Source: Streptomyces sp. HUAS 15-9 | GTDB taxonomy: Bacteria; Actinomycetota; Actinomycetes; Streptomycetales; Streptomycetaceae | NCBI RefSeq assembly: GCF_025642155.1 | Contig: NZ_CP106798.1 | Coordinates: 6,510,001 to 6,574,000, forward strand | DNA length: 64,000 nucleotides | Direction: 5' to 3' | Part shown: piece by piece, positions 1-9,243 of the stretch | Layout of the letters: each line of letters begins with the position of its first letter | Numbering within the stretch: the first letter of the stretch is position 1 | Position numbers and translations under genes: made by a program | The notes under the pieces: generated by a model | Told to the model about the DNA's origin: nothing | The model's input: the letters and a program-made list of their open reading frames with translations, nothing else | Database searches by the model: none

Positions 1-1857
1 GGCTTGGAGGGGTTCTTCCGGGCGGGCCGACGGCTTCTTGCGCGCTGCCAGGTCCGTGTGGGCGGACGAGAACCGCTGGCGGTGCAGGCCAGGATGGCCG
101 GAGCGGATCAGGCCCGCTTCGTGGGAACGGTGCGTACCGCCTCGGCCGCCGGACCGGACCCGGACGTCGTCGTCGAGCGGATCCGGCACGCCGACGGCGC
201 CGAACGCATCTCCTTCCACAGCGCTGCCCTGCGCCCGCTGCGGCTGCCGGTCGAGGTGTCCCTCGGGACGGACCTCACGGACCTGAGCGCCATCGCCTCC
301 GGCAACGCGGGCCCCGAACTGCCCGCCACCGTCCACGACGCCGGCCTGCGCTGGACCTGCGCCACGGGGACCTCCACCGTCACGGCCGCCCCGCCACCTG
401 CCGACGCCCTGGCCTCGGCGGGACTGCTGCGCTGGGAGTTCGAACTGCCACCAGGTGCAACGGTGACCGTGGAACTGCGCGTACGGCCGGGCGGGGCGGG
501 ACTGCTCAGGGCGGCGGGCCGTGCGGCGACGAACCCCCTGGCGCACGCCCGGGCGGCGGGTGACGACCCCAGGGTCGCGCCCCTGATGCGGACGAGCATC
601 GAGGATCTCCGGGCCCTGCTGCTGCGGGATCCGGCCCACCCCACCGACACCTATCTCGCGGCAGGGGCGCCCTGGCGCTGCGGCACGGCCCCGGCCGAGG
701 CACTCGCCGCCGCGCGCATGACGCTGCCACTCGGCACCAGGCTCGCCGTCGGCACACTGCGCACCCTCGCCCGTACCCAACTCACCGGTGCGGGACCGCA
801 GACGGGCATGATCCCCGGACCGCGACGCGATGCGGGCACGCATGTGCCGCCCGGCTGCACGGGCACGGAAGCCACACTGCTGTTCCCGGTTCTGCTCGCG
901 GAGGCCCGCCGCTGGGGGCTCCCGGAACAGGAGGCCGAGGAACTGGTGCCCACGGCCGAGTGGTGTCTGACCTGGCTGCGCACCACCGTGCGCGGCAGCA
1001 CGTACCTGTGCGACCCACAGCCCGCAGGCCCCGTCCGCTGCGAGACCCAGGCCCACGCCCATCGCGCGGCACTGCTCGGCGCCGATCTCCTGGAGGCGTA
1101 TGGCAGACCCGGCGGCACCGAACTACGCCAGTGGGCGGGGCAACTTCGGACGGCGTTCCAAAGCGACTTCTGGTTCGAGGACCGTGGCGGTGGTCGTCCG
1201 GCGGCGGCCCGTGCCCCGGACGGACGCCTGCTCCCGCACCTCGGCGCCACCAGCGCCCACCTCCTCGACACCGGTCTGCTCGGTGCTGGAGAACTGGCGC
1301 CCGGTCTGCTCGACAGAGCGCAGACCGACCAGCTCGCCCGGCTGCTCGGCGGCCCCGCGCTGGACTCGGGCTGGGGGCTGCGCGGACTGGGCACGAAGGA
1401 GGCGGGACACAACCCGTTCGGCCACCGGACCGGGGCCGTACGCGTCCACGAGACGGCGCTCGCCGTCGCCGGACTGGCCGCCGCGGGCCATGAGCAGGAG
1501 GCGTGCGGCCTGCTGCGCGGTGTCCTGGCGGCTGCCGAGCGCTTCGGCCACCGGTTGCCCGAGATGTACGCGGGCGAGCAGCGCTGCGAGGGGAGCGCAC
1601 CCGTTCCCCACCCGGCGGCCTGTCGTCCGGCGGCCGTGGCGGCGGCCTCCGGGGTCCTGCTGCTCACCGCGCTCGCGGGTATCCGCCCCGATGCCCCGGC
1701 CCGGACGATCACGCTGCGCCCCGTGCGGAGTGTGCCCCTGGGCGAGATCGGCTTCACGGGGCTGCGGATCGCCGGGGCCCCGTTCGCCGTACGGGTCAGC
1801 CGACTCGGACTCGCCATGGTCGAGGAGGCGGCGGAGGGCCTGCAGTTGGGACTGTGA
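1..1857 (+). CDS. Glycogen-debranching N-terminal domain protein (5' end outside window)
   Basis: The reading frame is open from base 1, so the gene starts upstream. The first visible residues (GLEGFFRAGRR) match an internal stretch of actinobacterial 'glycogen debranching N-terminal domain' proteins. An N-terminal beta-rich domain (about residues 1-165) is followed by an (alpha/alpha)6-toroid-like glycoside hydrolase part, with motifs such as ALAAARMTLPLG and GTLRTLARTQL. The usual catalytic GRD signature of amylo-alpha-1,6-glucosidases is not seen where expected (around AGAPWRCGTAP), so substrate and activity are uncertain. It ends 131 bp before a NUDIX gene on the same strand. The family assignment is by recognised sequence style only. 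Confidence 0.75.
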   Translation, partial: GLEGFFRAGRRLLARCQVRVGGREPLAVQARMAGADQARFVGTVRTASAAGPDPDVVVERIRHADGAERISFHSAALRPLRLPVEVSLGTDLTDLSAIASGNAGPELPATVHDAGLRWTCATGTSTVTAAPPPADALASAGLLRWEFELPPGATVTVELRVRPGGAGLLRAAGRAATNPLAHARAAGDDPRVAPLMRTSIEDLRALLLRDPAHPTDTYLAAGAPWRCGTAPAEALAAARMTLPLGTRLAVGTLRTLARTQLTGAGPQTGMIPGPRRDAGTHVPPGCTGTEATLLFPVLLAEARRWGLPEQEAEELVPTAEWCLTWLRTTVRGSTYLCDPQPAGPVRCETQAHAHRAALLGADLLEAYGRPGGTELRQWAGQLRTAFQSDFWFEDRGGGRPAAARAPDGRLLPHLGATSAHLLDTGLLGAGELAPGLLDRAQTDQLARLLGGPALDSGWGLRGLGTKEAGHNPFGHRTGAVRVHETALAVAGLAAAGHEQEACGLLRGVLAAAERFGHRLPEMYAGEQRCEGSAPVPHPAACRPAAVAAASGVLLLTALAGIRPDAPARTITLRPVRSVPLGEIGFTGLRIAGAPFAVRVSRLGLAMVEEAAEGLQLGL

Positions 1858-1960
1858 CGTCGTACGACACGACCCGTGCGAAGCGCGCGAGCAGACTCGT
1901 GGCTCCCGTGCCGGACGGAAGTGGATCAGCCGTCGATGCGGCTCAAGAAGGGAGTGTTTA

Positions 1961-1975
1961 TCGTCAGGCAGACGA
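1961..1975. promoter_or_regulatory. Inverted repeat before the NUDIX gene, candidate NrtR-type operator
   Basis: Arms TCGTC and GACGA flank AGGCA, 14 bp before the ATG at 1989. NrtR-family proteins often repress their own or NAD-pathway promoters through short palindromes next to the start. The palindrome is seen; its role is inferred. Confidence 0.4.
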
Positions 1976-1988
1976 CTATGATCGCCGC

Positions 1989-2747
1989 ATGCCCTACGAC
2001 CCGTCAGCGTTTCCGCCCTTTGCCGTCACCGTGGACCTGGTCGTGCTGACCGTGCGCCGCCATGCCCTGTGCGCGCTGGCGGTGCGCAGGGGTGAGCCGC
2101 CGTTCCAGGGGCGCTGGGCGCTGCCCGGCGGCTTCGTACGGGCGGACGAGGACCTGGCGCAGGCCGCGGCCCGCGAGCTGGCCGAGGAGACGGGGCTGCA
2201 CGCCCACGACCCTTCCGCCCCCGTCCAGGGCGGCGGCGCCCACCTCGAGCAGCTCGCCACCTACGGCGACCCCAAGCGGGACCCGCGCATGCGAGTGGTC
2301 AGCGTCGCGCACCTCGCCCTCGCCCCCGACCTGCCGGCACCCCGGGCGGGAGGCGACGCCAGCAACGCGCGCTGGGCACCGGTGGAGGAACTGCTCCAGC
2401 AGGGCGGATACGGCCGTGACGGCGAGCCGGTGGCGCCGCTCGCCTTCGACCACGCCCAGATCCTGGCCGACGGGGTCGAGCGGGCCCGTTCCAAGATCGA
2501 GTACTCGTCGCTGGCCACCGCGTTCTGCCCGCCCGAGTTCACCGTCGGAGAGCTGCGCCGTGTGTACGAGGCCGTCTGGGGCGTGGCCCTCGACCCGCGC
2601 AACTTCCACCGCAAGGTGACCGGCACTCCTGGATTCCTCGTCCCCGCCGGTGGTACGACCACACGCCAGGGCGGCCGCCCGGCCCAGCTTTTCCGCGCGG
2701 GCGGCGCCACACTGCTCAACCCCCCGATGCTGCGCCCGGAGGTCTGA
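1989..2747 (+). CDS. NUDIX hydrolase with NrtR-like C-terminal winged helix
   Basis: 252 aa. The Nudix box is complete at residues 48-70 (G-x5-E-x7-REL-x-EE-x-GL), so Mg-dependent hydrolysis of a nucleoside-diphosphate-linked substrate is plausible. The C-terminal about 90 residues (EYSSLATAFCPPEFTVGELRRVY and following) resemble the winged-helix part of NrtR, a repressor of NAD metabolism in which the Nudix part senses ADP-ribose. NrtR proteins that are pure regulators often have a degraded Nudix box, whereas this one is intact, so it may be an enzyme, a regulator or both. ATG 1989 was chosen because it begins at the conserved N-terminus; an ATG at 1978 is in another frame. Confidence 0.85.
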   Translation: MPYDPSAFPPFAVTVDLVVLTVRRHALCALAVRRGEPPFQGRWALPGGFVRADEDLAQAAARELAEETGLHAHDPSAPVQGGGAHLEQLATYGDPKRDPRMRVVSVAHLALAPDLPAPRAGGDASNARWAPVEELLQQGGYGRDGEPVAPLAFDHAQILADGVERARSKIEYSSLATAFCPPEFTVGELRRVYEAVWGVALDPRNFHRKVTGTPGFLVPAGGTTTRQGGRPAQLFRAGGATLLNPPMLRPEV

Positions 2748-2837
2748 CACCGCGGCGACGGAGACCGGACCGGCGGCTCCGGCGGGTGGATGGGGTGATA
2801 CCCGAAATATTGGACGAAGCGCGCTATCTTGCTTCAG

Positions 2838-5144
2838 GTGATCCAGGCCTTCGGACTGACCAGCAACCCCCGCAAGGCGAACCCGCCCGCCGTCGACGAC
2901 GTCTCGTTCGAGGCGTGCGCAGGCCGTGTCACCGCGCTCCTCGGGGCATCGGGCGCGGGCAAGACGACGGCACTCCGGTTGATGCTCGAACTCCAACAGG
3001 GCCGCGGGATCACCTGCTTCAGGGGCCGGCCTCTGCACCGCATCACCCACCCCTCACGCGAAGTCGGCGTCCTCCTCGGCGATGTGCCCGGGCATCCGGC
3101 CCGCTCGGTCCGGGGGCACCTGCGCATGCTGTGCGCCGCGGCGGGGGTCCCCGCCCGGCGCGCCGACGAGGTCCTCGAAGTGGTCGGCCTCGCAGGCCTG
3201 CGCGAGGAGCGCCTGGGCACACTGTCCCGGGGCATGGACCGCCGGCTCGGTCTGGCCTGCGTCCTGCTGTCCGATCCGCACACCCTCGTGCTGGACGACC
3301 CCGCGCGCGGGCTGTCGGCCCGCGAGGCCCGGTGGCTGCACGGCATGCTTCGGGCGCACGCGAGCCAGGGCGGCACGGTCCTGTTCGCCACGGCCGACCC
3401 CAAGGAAGCCGCGCGCACCGCCGACCAAGTCGTCACCCTGGAGGGCGGAAGGCTCGTCGCCGACCAGGAGGCGGCGGAGTTCGGCCGCACCCGCCTACGC
3501 CCCCGCGTGGCCGTCCGCAGCCCGCATGCCGCCCGCCTGGCCGCCGTACTCACCAAGGAGGCCCGCACTGCCCGGCGCTCCGTCGAGGTCGTGCACGAGG
3601 GCGGCAACCGCCTCTCCGTGTACGGCAGTACGACCGCCGACGTGGGCGAGGCCGCGTTCCGCCACGGCATCCTCGTCCATCAACTCGCGGACGAGACGGG
3701 TGACATGGGCCCCGGGGCCGGAGTGCCGACGGCTGACGGATCCCACCCGGCCGACGGATCGGCGGAGGCGAACAGTCCGGCAGCCGCCGACGAGCCGGCG
3801 ACCGCCGAACAGGCGAGGACTCCCGGCGGCGCGCCGGCCGTGGAGCAGACGGAGCAGGTTGGCGGCCCGGGGGCGGCGGATGGGCCCAAGGCGTTCGGCC
3901 GTGCGGTGACGACGGATCAGACGACGACGTCGGACGGTCCGGCTGCGGCACATGGGCCGAAGACGCCTGATGATCCCGCCGCCGCAGACCGACCGGAAAA
4001 GCCCGGCGACGCAGCCGCCACCGACCGGTCGCAGATCCTCGACGACCTCCCTGAACTGAGCCAACCGCAGACCCTCGACGAGCCCAACGTGCCGCATCAG
4101 TCGCGGTCCGACCCCGGTCCGCCCGCTCCGCCGGCCGCAGTACCCGCAGGGCCTCCCGCCGCCCCGGTCTCCGCCGCCGAGAGCGAGCAGCCCCAGGTTA
4201 GCGGCGTGCGCACCGCCGATGTGGAGGTAACCGACGACAGCGCCCCGTCCACCACTGCCGCGCATCGCCACCACGCGTCCGGAACCCGGCTCCGGACCGG
4301 TCACTCACGCCCCGCCGACTCCCTCGCTCCCGGTGATCCGTCCCCCCTCCCGCCCCCCATCTCCGTCCGCCCCGCCCCCAGCCCCCTCCGCCCCCTCCGC
4401 TACGAACTCCGCCGGGCCGCCGGCATCGGCACGGGCTTCGTTACCTGCGGTGCCGTGCTCGTGGTGTCCGCGCTCACCGCCGTACTGCTGGCCCGACTCG
4501 GCCACACCACGCAGGCTCGGCTGTTCGCGGCGTGGCCCGAGGAGCTGCCCCTGCCGCCCGCGGCGCTCGGTGCGGGGCTGCTCGGCGCGCTGGCCTTCGG
4601 TGACGAGTTCCGTCATCCCGCCCTGGCGGCCGACCGCGGCACCGTGCCCCGTCGGCTGGGCCTGCTCACCGCGAAACTCGTCGTCTCCGGTGCCACGGCG
4701 CTGATGCTGGCCTTCCTCACCGTGGGCTGCGACGCCGAGTCGCTCTATCTCGTATACGGCCGGGAGCTCACGCAGGTTCCCGCCGACTGGCTTTCGGCGA
4801 CCGCGAGTTGGTTCGGACTCGTGATCGGGTGTGCCTGGGCCGGAGTGCTGGCCGCGGGTGTCTTCCGGTCCACCGCGGCCGGGCTCGCCGCGGTGCTCGC
4901 CGTGCCCGTCGTGGTCGTGCCCCTGGTGCAGAAGGTGCTGCAGGGGCCCGCGGTGCGGATGGCGGCGGGGTTTCCCGGACGGATGCGGGAGGTGTTCCTG
5001 CTGCAGTGGCCGTTCGGGGGGGAGCGATATCTGACCGTGGCGGCCCGGGTGCTCGTCCAACCCGTGGGCGGCGCCCTCACGTTGTCGCTGACCGCCCTGC
5101 TCTGCGCGTATGTGCTGACGACCCTGCGGAGCAGGGTCCGATGA
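2838..5144 (+). CDS. ABC transporter ATP-binding domain fused to membrane domain
   Basis: 768 aa. Residues 1-215 form an ABC ATPase with Walker A (GASGAGKTTA), a divergent signature (LSRGMDRR instead of LSGGQ) and Walker B ending VLDDP, where the catalytic Glu is replaced by Asp. About residues 290-505 are a low-complexity Ala/Pro/Asp/Thr-rich linker. The C-terminal about 250 residues hold about six hydrophobic segments (for example FVTCGAVLVVSALTAVLLA). It is therefore a half-transporter with both functions on one chain; the substrate is unknown. GTG 2838 is preferred over TTG 2829: homologs begin MIQAFGLTS, and TATCTT (2825-2830) lies 7 nt upstream, suggesting a leaderless mRNA. Confidence 0.8.
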   Translation: MIQAFGLTSNPRKANPPAVDDVSFEACAGRVTALLGASGAGKTTALRLMLELQQGRGITCFRGRPLHRITHPSREVGVLLGDVPGHPARSVRGHLRMLCAAAGVPARRADEVLEVVGLAGLREERLGTLSRGMDRRLGLACVLLSDPHTLVLDDPARGLSAREARWLHGMLRAHASQGGTVLFATADPKEAARTADQVVTLEGGRLVADQEAAEFGRTRLRPRVAVRSPHAARLAAVLTKEARTARRSVEVVHEGGNRLSVYGSTTADVGEAAFRHGILVHQLADETGDMGPGAGVPTADGSHPADGSAEANSPAAADEPATAEQARTPGGAPAVEQTEQVGGPGAADGPKAFGRAVTTDQTTTSDGPAAAHGPKTPDDPAAADRPEKPGDAAATDRSQILDDLPELSQPQTLDEPNVPHQSRSDPGPPAPPAAVPAGPPAAPVSAAESEQPQVSGVRTADVEVTDDSAPSTTAAHRHHASGTRLRTGHSRPADSLAPGDPSPLPPPISVRPAPSPLRPLRYELRRAAGIGTGFVTCGAVLVVSALTAVLLARLGHTTQARLFAAWPEELPLPPAALGAGLLGALAFGDEFRHPALAADRGTVPRRLGLLTAKLVVSGATALMLAFLTVGCDAESLYLVYGRELTQVPADWLSATASWFGLVIGCAWAGVLAAGVFRSTAAGLAAVLAVPVVVVPLVQKVLQGPAVRMAAGFPGRMREVFLLQWPFGGERYLTVAARVLVQPVGGALTLSLTALLCAYVLTTLRSRVR

Positions 5145-5229
5145 CGACCTCCGTACGCTTCGGGTCCGCCCGTGCACACAACCTCCCGGAGAACGCCCAT
5201 TTCTTTCCGATAAGGCGTCAATTGCGACG

Positions 5230-5245
5230 GGGTGAGCGATCACCC
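5230..5245. promoter_or_regulatory. Perfect 6-bp inverted repeat upstream of the FadR-type gene
   Basis: GGGTGA-GCGA-TCACCC, followed by TTTC, lies 60 bp upstream of the GTG of the GntR/FadR gene. It could be an autoregulatory operator or a weak terminator of the ABC gene ending at 5144. The dyad is seen; the role is inferred. Confidence 0.4.
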
Positions 5246-5305
5246 TTTCGTGTGCTTTTCACCAAAGACCTCAAGGGAGTTGGAGACGGCGCCGACAAAG
5301 GATCC

Positions 5306-6193
5306 GTGAGTACCCTTGCGCACACCATGATGACCGCCGCCCGCCCCGCAGACTCCGGTCTGGTCGGCCCGGGCGAACTCGACCGCTACCCCTACGCGGA
5401 GGCCCCCGCCACCGACCGCGTCGGAGCGCCTGTCTGGGACGGTGCGGAACCCGAGCTGGGCCGGGTGGGCCGGCGTGCCGCGGGCAGCCGCGGACGCGGA
5501 CTGCACGGCCAACTCGTTCAGCAACTGGGCCAGATGATCGTCTCGGGCGACCTGGGCGCGGACCGCCCGCTCGTCCCGGAGGAGATCGGCCAGCGCTTCG
5601 AGGTCTCCCGCACCGTAGTCCGCGAGTCCCTCCGGGTCCTGGAGGCCAAGGGCCTGGTCAGCGCCCGCCCGAACGTCGGCACGCGCGTGCGTCCCGTCAG
5701 CGACTGGAACCTTCTCGACCCGGACATCATCGAGTGGCGGGCCTTCGGGCCGCAGCGCGACGACCAGCGGCGCGAGCTGAGCGAGCTGCGCTGGACGATC
5801 GAGCCGCTCGCCGCGCGCCTCGCCGCCGGGCACGGGCGCGAGGACGTCCAGCAGCGCCTCTCCGACATGGTCGAGATCATGAGCCACGCCATGGGACAGG
5901 GTGACGCACTCACCTTCTCCCGCGCCGACTCCGAGTTCCACACGCTGCTCATCCAGATCGCGGGCAACCGCATGCTGGAGCACCTCTCCGGCATCGTGTC
6001 GGCCGCCCTGCAGGTCTCCGGCGGCCCAGTCACCGGTTGCGATCGGCCGAACGAGGGGTCCCTGGCCCAGCACGCGCGGATCGTCGACGCCCTGGGCACC
6101 GGCGACGGCGCGGCGGCCGAGGCGGCCATGCGGCAACTGCTGACCGTTCATCCCGAGGTGGAGCGCGTGGTGCCCGCGCCACGCGAACACTGA
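5306..6193 (+). CDS. FadR/GntR-family transcriptional regulator
   Basis: 295 aa. A poorly conserved N-terminal extension (about 60 aa) precedes the GntR winged helix (about residues 66-130, containing VPEEIGQRFEVSRTVVRESLRVLEAKGLV split over two lines of homology). A C-terminal all-helical FCD effector domain (EPLAARLAAGHGRED to the end) completes the FadR subfamily layout. FCD proteins usually bind a carboxylate or sugar acid with a metal; the ligand here is not evident. The GTG start is preceded by AAAGGA at 5297-5302. It stands alone between the ABC gene and hrdB and is closed by a very strong terminator. Confidence 0.88.
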   Translation: MSTLAHTMMTAARPADSGLVGPGELDRYPYAEAPATDRVGAPVWDGAEPELGRVGRRAAGSRGRGLHGQLVQQLGQMIVSGDLGADRPLVPEEIGQRFEVSRTVVRESLRVLEAKGLVSARPNVGTRVRPVSDWNLLDPDIIEWRAFGPQRDDQRRELSELRWTIEPLAARLAAGHGREDVQQRLSDMVEIMSHAMGQGDALTFSRADSEFHTLLIQIAGNRMLEHLSGIVSAALQVSGGPVTGCDRPNEGSLAQHARIVDALGTGDGAAAEAAMRQLLTVHPEVERVVPAPREH

Positions 6194-6265
6194 GCCCGCC
6201 CCGCGGGCGGTGCGGTCGGTGAGTGCCGCGTTCTTGTGGCTGCGCCGGGCCCCGGAACCCGTCTG

Positions 6266-6311
6266 CCGCCGGACCCCGCCGGACCCTCAGAAGTCCGGCG
6301 GGGTCCGGCGG
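6266..6311 (+). terminator. Intrinsic-type terminator, 19-bp perfect stem
   Basis: The arms at 6266-6284 and 6293-6311 are perfect reverse complements (19 bp, all but a few pairs G-C) around an 8-nt loop. It follows the GntR gene and insulates hrdB from read-through. No U-tract follows, as is common in Streptomyces. Confidence 0.9.
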
Positions 6312-6620
6312 TGCGACGAGGTGGCATATGCGTCGGAGCGGCCCCGGTCAAGGGCATCGGTGACATCCTCTGCCCGTGTCTGACCGTTTTTGAGTGGTTA
6401 CGCGGTGTGACTCGGGCCACGCAGATTGGACGTAACGCTCACGGGATCAGCGCGATGACTTAAGAGGTGACAGCCGCGGAGGGAATATGGACGCCGTTCA
6501 TGGCGCTGTGAGTCTTCCCGGCCCCCGCCCGCGCCGTCGGCCCATCCCCAAGCCGGCGGTCGGCTCCAGTCCGTTTGGACGGGGCCGGAAGCCGTTTTCC
6601 AACGTTCCGAGAGGTTGTTC
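6312..6620 (+). promoter_or_regulatory. hrdB promoter region with a SigR-like promoter
   Basis: This non-coding stretch precedes hrdB. GGGAAT at 6481-6486, 18 nt, then GCT at 6505-6507 resembles the SigR (thiol-oxidative stress) consensus GGGAAT-N18-GTT with one change; hrdB of S. coelicolor is a known SigR target. TTGGAC at 6426-6431 may be the -35 of a housekeeping promoter, but no convincing -10 is seen at normal spacing. The leader ends with the ribosome-binding site GAGAGG at 6609-6614. Confidence 0.5.
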
Positions 6621-8162
6621 GTGTCGGCCAGCACATCCCGTACGCTCCCGCCGGAGATTGCCGAATCCGTCTCTGTCATGGCGCTCATCGAGCGGGGAAA
6701 GGCTGAGGGGCAGATCGCCGGCGATGACGTGCGTCGGGCCTTCGAAGCTGACCAGATTCCGGCCACTCAGTGGAAGAACGTACTGCGCAGCCTCAACCAG
6801 ATCCTCGAGGAAGAGGGTGTGACGCTGATGGTCAGTGCCGCGGAGCCCAAGCGCACCCGAAAGAGCGTCGCAGCGAAGAGTCCGGCCAAGCGCACCGCCA
6901 CCAAGACAGTCGCGGCGAAGACGGTGACCACCAGGAAGGCCACCGCCAGCACGGCTGCCCCGGTCGCGCCCGCCGAACCTGCCGCCGTCGACCCCGCCGA
7001 GGAAGCCGCACCCGCCAAGAAGGCCGCTGCCAAGAAGACGACCGCCAAGAAGGCTGTCGCGAAGAAGACCGTCGCCAAGAAGACGGCGGCCAAGAAGACC
7101 ACCGCCAAGAAGGACGACGGCGAGCTCATCGAGGAAGAGGTGCTCGAGGACGCCAAGGGCACCGAGGAGCCCGAGGGCACCGAGAGCGCGGGCTTCGTGC
7201 TGTCCGACGAGGACGAGGACGACGCGCCCGCGCAGCAGGTCGCCGCGGCCGGCGCCACCGCCGACCCGGTCAAGGACTACCTCAAGCAGATCGGCAAGGT
7301 CCCCCTGCTCAACGCCGAGCAGGAGGTCGAGCTCGCCAAGCGCATCGAGGCCGGTCTGTTCGCCGAGGACAAGCTGGCGAACGCCGACAAGCTCGCGCCG
7401 AAGCTCAAGCGCGAGCTGGAGATCATCGCGGAGGACGGCCGCCGCGCCAAGAACCACCTCCTGGAGGCCAACCTCCGTCTGGTGGTCTCTCTGGCCAAGC
7501 GCTACACCGGCCGCGGCATGCTATTCCTGGACCTCATCCAGGAGGGCAACCTCGGTCTGATCCGCGCGGTCGAGAAGTTCGACTACACCAAGGGCTACAA
7601 GTTCTCCACGTACGCCACCTGGTGGATCCGTCAGGCCATCACCCGCGCGATGGCCGACCAGGCCCGCACCATCCGTATCCCGGTGCACATGGTCGAGGTC
7701 ATCAACAAGCTCGCGCGCGTGCAGCGCCAGATGCTCCAGGACCTGGGTCGCGAGCCCACCCCGGAGGAGCTGGCCAAGGAGCTCGACATGACCCCGGAGA
7801 AGGTCATCGAGGTCCAGAAGTACGGCCGCGAGCCCATCTCGCTGCACACCCCGCTGGGCGAGGACGGCGACAGCGAGTTCGGTGACCTCATCGAGGACTC
7901 CGAGGCCGTCGTCCCGGCCGACGCGGTCAGCTTCACGCTCCTCCAGGAGCAGCTGCACTCCGTCCTCGACACCCTGTCCGAGCGCGAGGCGGGCGTCGTG
8001 TCCATGCGTTTCGGTCTCACCGACGGTCAGCCGAAGACCCTCGACGAGATCGGCAAGGTGTATGGCGTGACGCGTGAGCGGATCCGCCAGATCGAGTCCA
8101 AGACCATGTCGAAGCTGCGCCACCCGTCGCGTTCCCAGGTGCTGCGCGACTACCTCGACTAG
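6621..8162 (+). CDS. hrdB: Principal RNA polymerase sigma factor HrdB (sigma-70 group 1)
   Basis: 513 aa, near-identical in pattern to S. coelicolor HrdB. Region 1.1 is followed by a Lys/Ala/Thr-rich tract (about residues 75-170) made of AKK repeats and an acidic stretch, both typical of the actinobacterial protein. Region 1.2 ([16 protein letters not shown]), region 2 ([19 protein letters not shown] and the WWIRQAI -10 contact), region 3 and the region 4 helix-turn-helix ([14 protein letters not shown]) follow. It directs most housekeeping transcription. The start is GTG 6621 with GAGAGG six bases upstream; TTG 6615 is in frame but overlaps that site's spacing. A hairpin lies just downstream. 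Confidence 0.97.
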   Translation: MSASTSRTLPPEIAESVSVMALIERGKAEGQIAGDDVRRAFEADQIPATQWKNVLRSLNQILEEEGVTLMVSAAEPKRTRKSVAAKSPAKRTATKTVAAKTVTTRKATASTAAPVAPAEPAAVDPAEEAAPAKKAAAKKTTAKKAVAKKTVAKKTAAKKTTAKKDDGELIEEEVLEDAKGTEEPEGTESAGFVLSDEDEDDAPAQQVAAAGATADPVKDYLKQIGKVPLLNAEQEVELAKRIEAGLFAEDKLANADKLAPKLKRELEIIAEDGRRAKNHLLEANLRLVVSLAKRYTGRGMLFLDLIQEGNLGLIRAVEKFDYTKGYKFSTYATWWIRQAITRAMADQARTIRIPVHMVEVINKLARVQRQMLQDLGREPTPEELAKELDMTPEKVIEVQKYGREPISLHTPLGEDGDSEFGDLIEDSEAVVPADAVSFTLLQEQLHSVLDTLSEREAGVVSMRFGLTDGQPKTLDEIGKVYGVTRERIRQIESKTMSKLRHPSRSQVLRDYLD

Positions 8163-8180
8163 GTCACCCTCGTACGACCT

Positions 8181-8217
8181 CGACGGCCTGGTCTCCCCGT
8201 GGGGGGCCGGGCCGTCG
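8181..8217 (+). terminator. hrdB terminator hairpin
   Basis: CGACGGCC (8181-8188) pairs with GGCCGTCG (8210-8217), and an inner CCCC pairs with GGGG around a short loop. It begins 19 bp after the hrdB stop codon and lies before the protease gene. Confidence 0.65.
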
Positions 8218-8283
8218 CGCTGCGCGGTGCGGCGCTCTGGACGACTCTGGGTGTTCCGAGAGCACCCTGAGTGAGGAGCGAGC

Positions 8284-9147
8284 ATGCGTCGTACGTTTGC
8301 GCGGGCACTGGTCCAGCCGCTGGTCATGGCGGCTGCCGCGGCCGCAATACCGCTGGTGTCCGCGGCCCCGGTCGCCGCGGACAGCATTGTTGTAGGTGGC
8401 TTCCCTGTCGATGTGTCCCAGGTTCCCTGGACGGTCGCGCTGTCCAGCCGTGACCGGTTCGGGGGTATGCGTGCGGGACAGTTCTGCGGCGGCGTGGCGA
8501 TCGACCGCAGCACTGTGCTGAGCGCCGCCCACTGCCTGGGCGAGGACGTCCTGGGCGGCCCGCCGGACGAGGCGCGCGATCTCAGGGTCATCGCCGGCCG
8601 TACGGACCTCTTGTCGGGCCGGGGCGAGGAGATCGCCGTGCGCTCGGTCCGGATCAATCCGCACTACGACCCGGTCGGCAATTCCGGAGACTTCGCCGTG
8701 CTCACCCTTGCCAAGCCCCTGCCGCAGAGCTCGGTCATCGCCATGGCGGCCGCGGGTGACGCCGCCTACACGCCCGGAACGAGCGCCATGGTCACCGGAT
8801 GGGGCGATACGACGGGCACGGGCGACTACACGAGGCAACTACATGCCGCACGCGTGCGCGTGCTGCCCGACGAGCTGTGCAAGGAGGCCTATCCCGGCAG
8901 CGAGGAAGGCACGTACCAGGCCGGCTCCATGCTGTGCGCGGGGCAGACACAGGGCGGCCCCGACGCCTGCCAGGGTGACAGCGGGGGCCCGCTGGTCGCC
9001 AATGGGCGGCTGATCGGGCTCGTCTCCTGGGGGGACGGCTGTGGCCGCGCGGGGAGCCCGGGGGTCTACACCCGCGTGTCCGAGGTCGTGCGGACGCTGG
9101 GCCAGGTCGGCGGGAGCGGGTCGCCGAAGGCGCACCGGGGGGCCTGA
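8284..9147 (+). CDS. Secreted trypsin-like serine protease (S1 family)
   Basis: 287 aa. An Arg-rich N-terminus, a hydrophobic segment and an Ala-x-Ala-type site near residues 28-32 form a signal peptide, so the product is exported. The chymotrypsin-fold catalytic triad is visible: His83 (SAAHC), Asp136 (NSGDFAVL) and Ser233 (CQGDSGGPL). Asp227, six residues before the serine, corresponds to the S1-pocket Asp of trypsin and predicts cleavage after Arg/Lys. VVGG (around residue 37) resembles the activation site after a short propeptide. It is a single gene with its own 14-bp-stem terminator, and its position next to hrdB is conserved in Streptomyces. Confidence 0.92.
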   Translation: MRRTFARALVQPLVMAAAAAAIPLVSAAPVAADSIVVGGFPVDVSQVPWTVALSSRDRFGGMRAGQFCGGVAIDRSTVLSAAHCLGEDVLGGPPDEARDLRVIAGRTDLLSGRGEEIAVRSVRINPHYDPVGNSGDFAVLTLAKPLPQSSVIAMAAAGDAAYTPGTSAMVTGWGDTTGTGDYTRQLHAARVRVLPDELCKEAYPGSEEGTYQAGSMLCAGQTQGGPDACQGDSGGPLVANGRLIGLVSWGDGCGRAGSPGVYTRVSEVVRTLGQVGGSGSPKAHRGA

Positions 9148-9166
9148 GACGCCGTGGGGACGAGGA

Positions 9167-9199
9167 CGGGCGGTCGCTCCTTGGGGGAGCGACCGCCCG
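9167..9199. terminator. Bidirectional terminator between convergent genes
   Basis: A 14-bp perfect stem (9167-9180 with 9186-9199) around TTGGG lies between the protease gene (plus) and the DUF7455 gene (minus), so it can serve both. Confidence 0.85.
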
Positions 9200-9243
9200 A
9201 ACACCGGCCAGTGCCGGGGCTGGCTCGTCGTGGATGCGAGAGG

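Noticed and set aside
6498..7457. Leu/Gly-rich frame antisense to hrdB
   Set aside because: The repeats mirror the Lys/Ala-rich tract of HrdB on the other strand.
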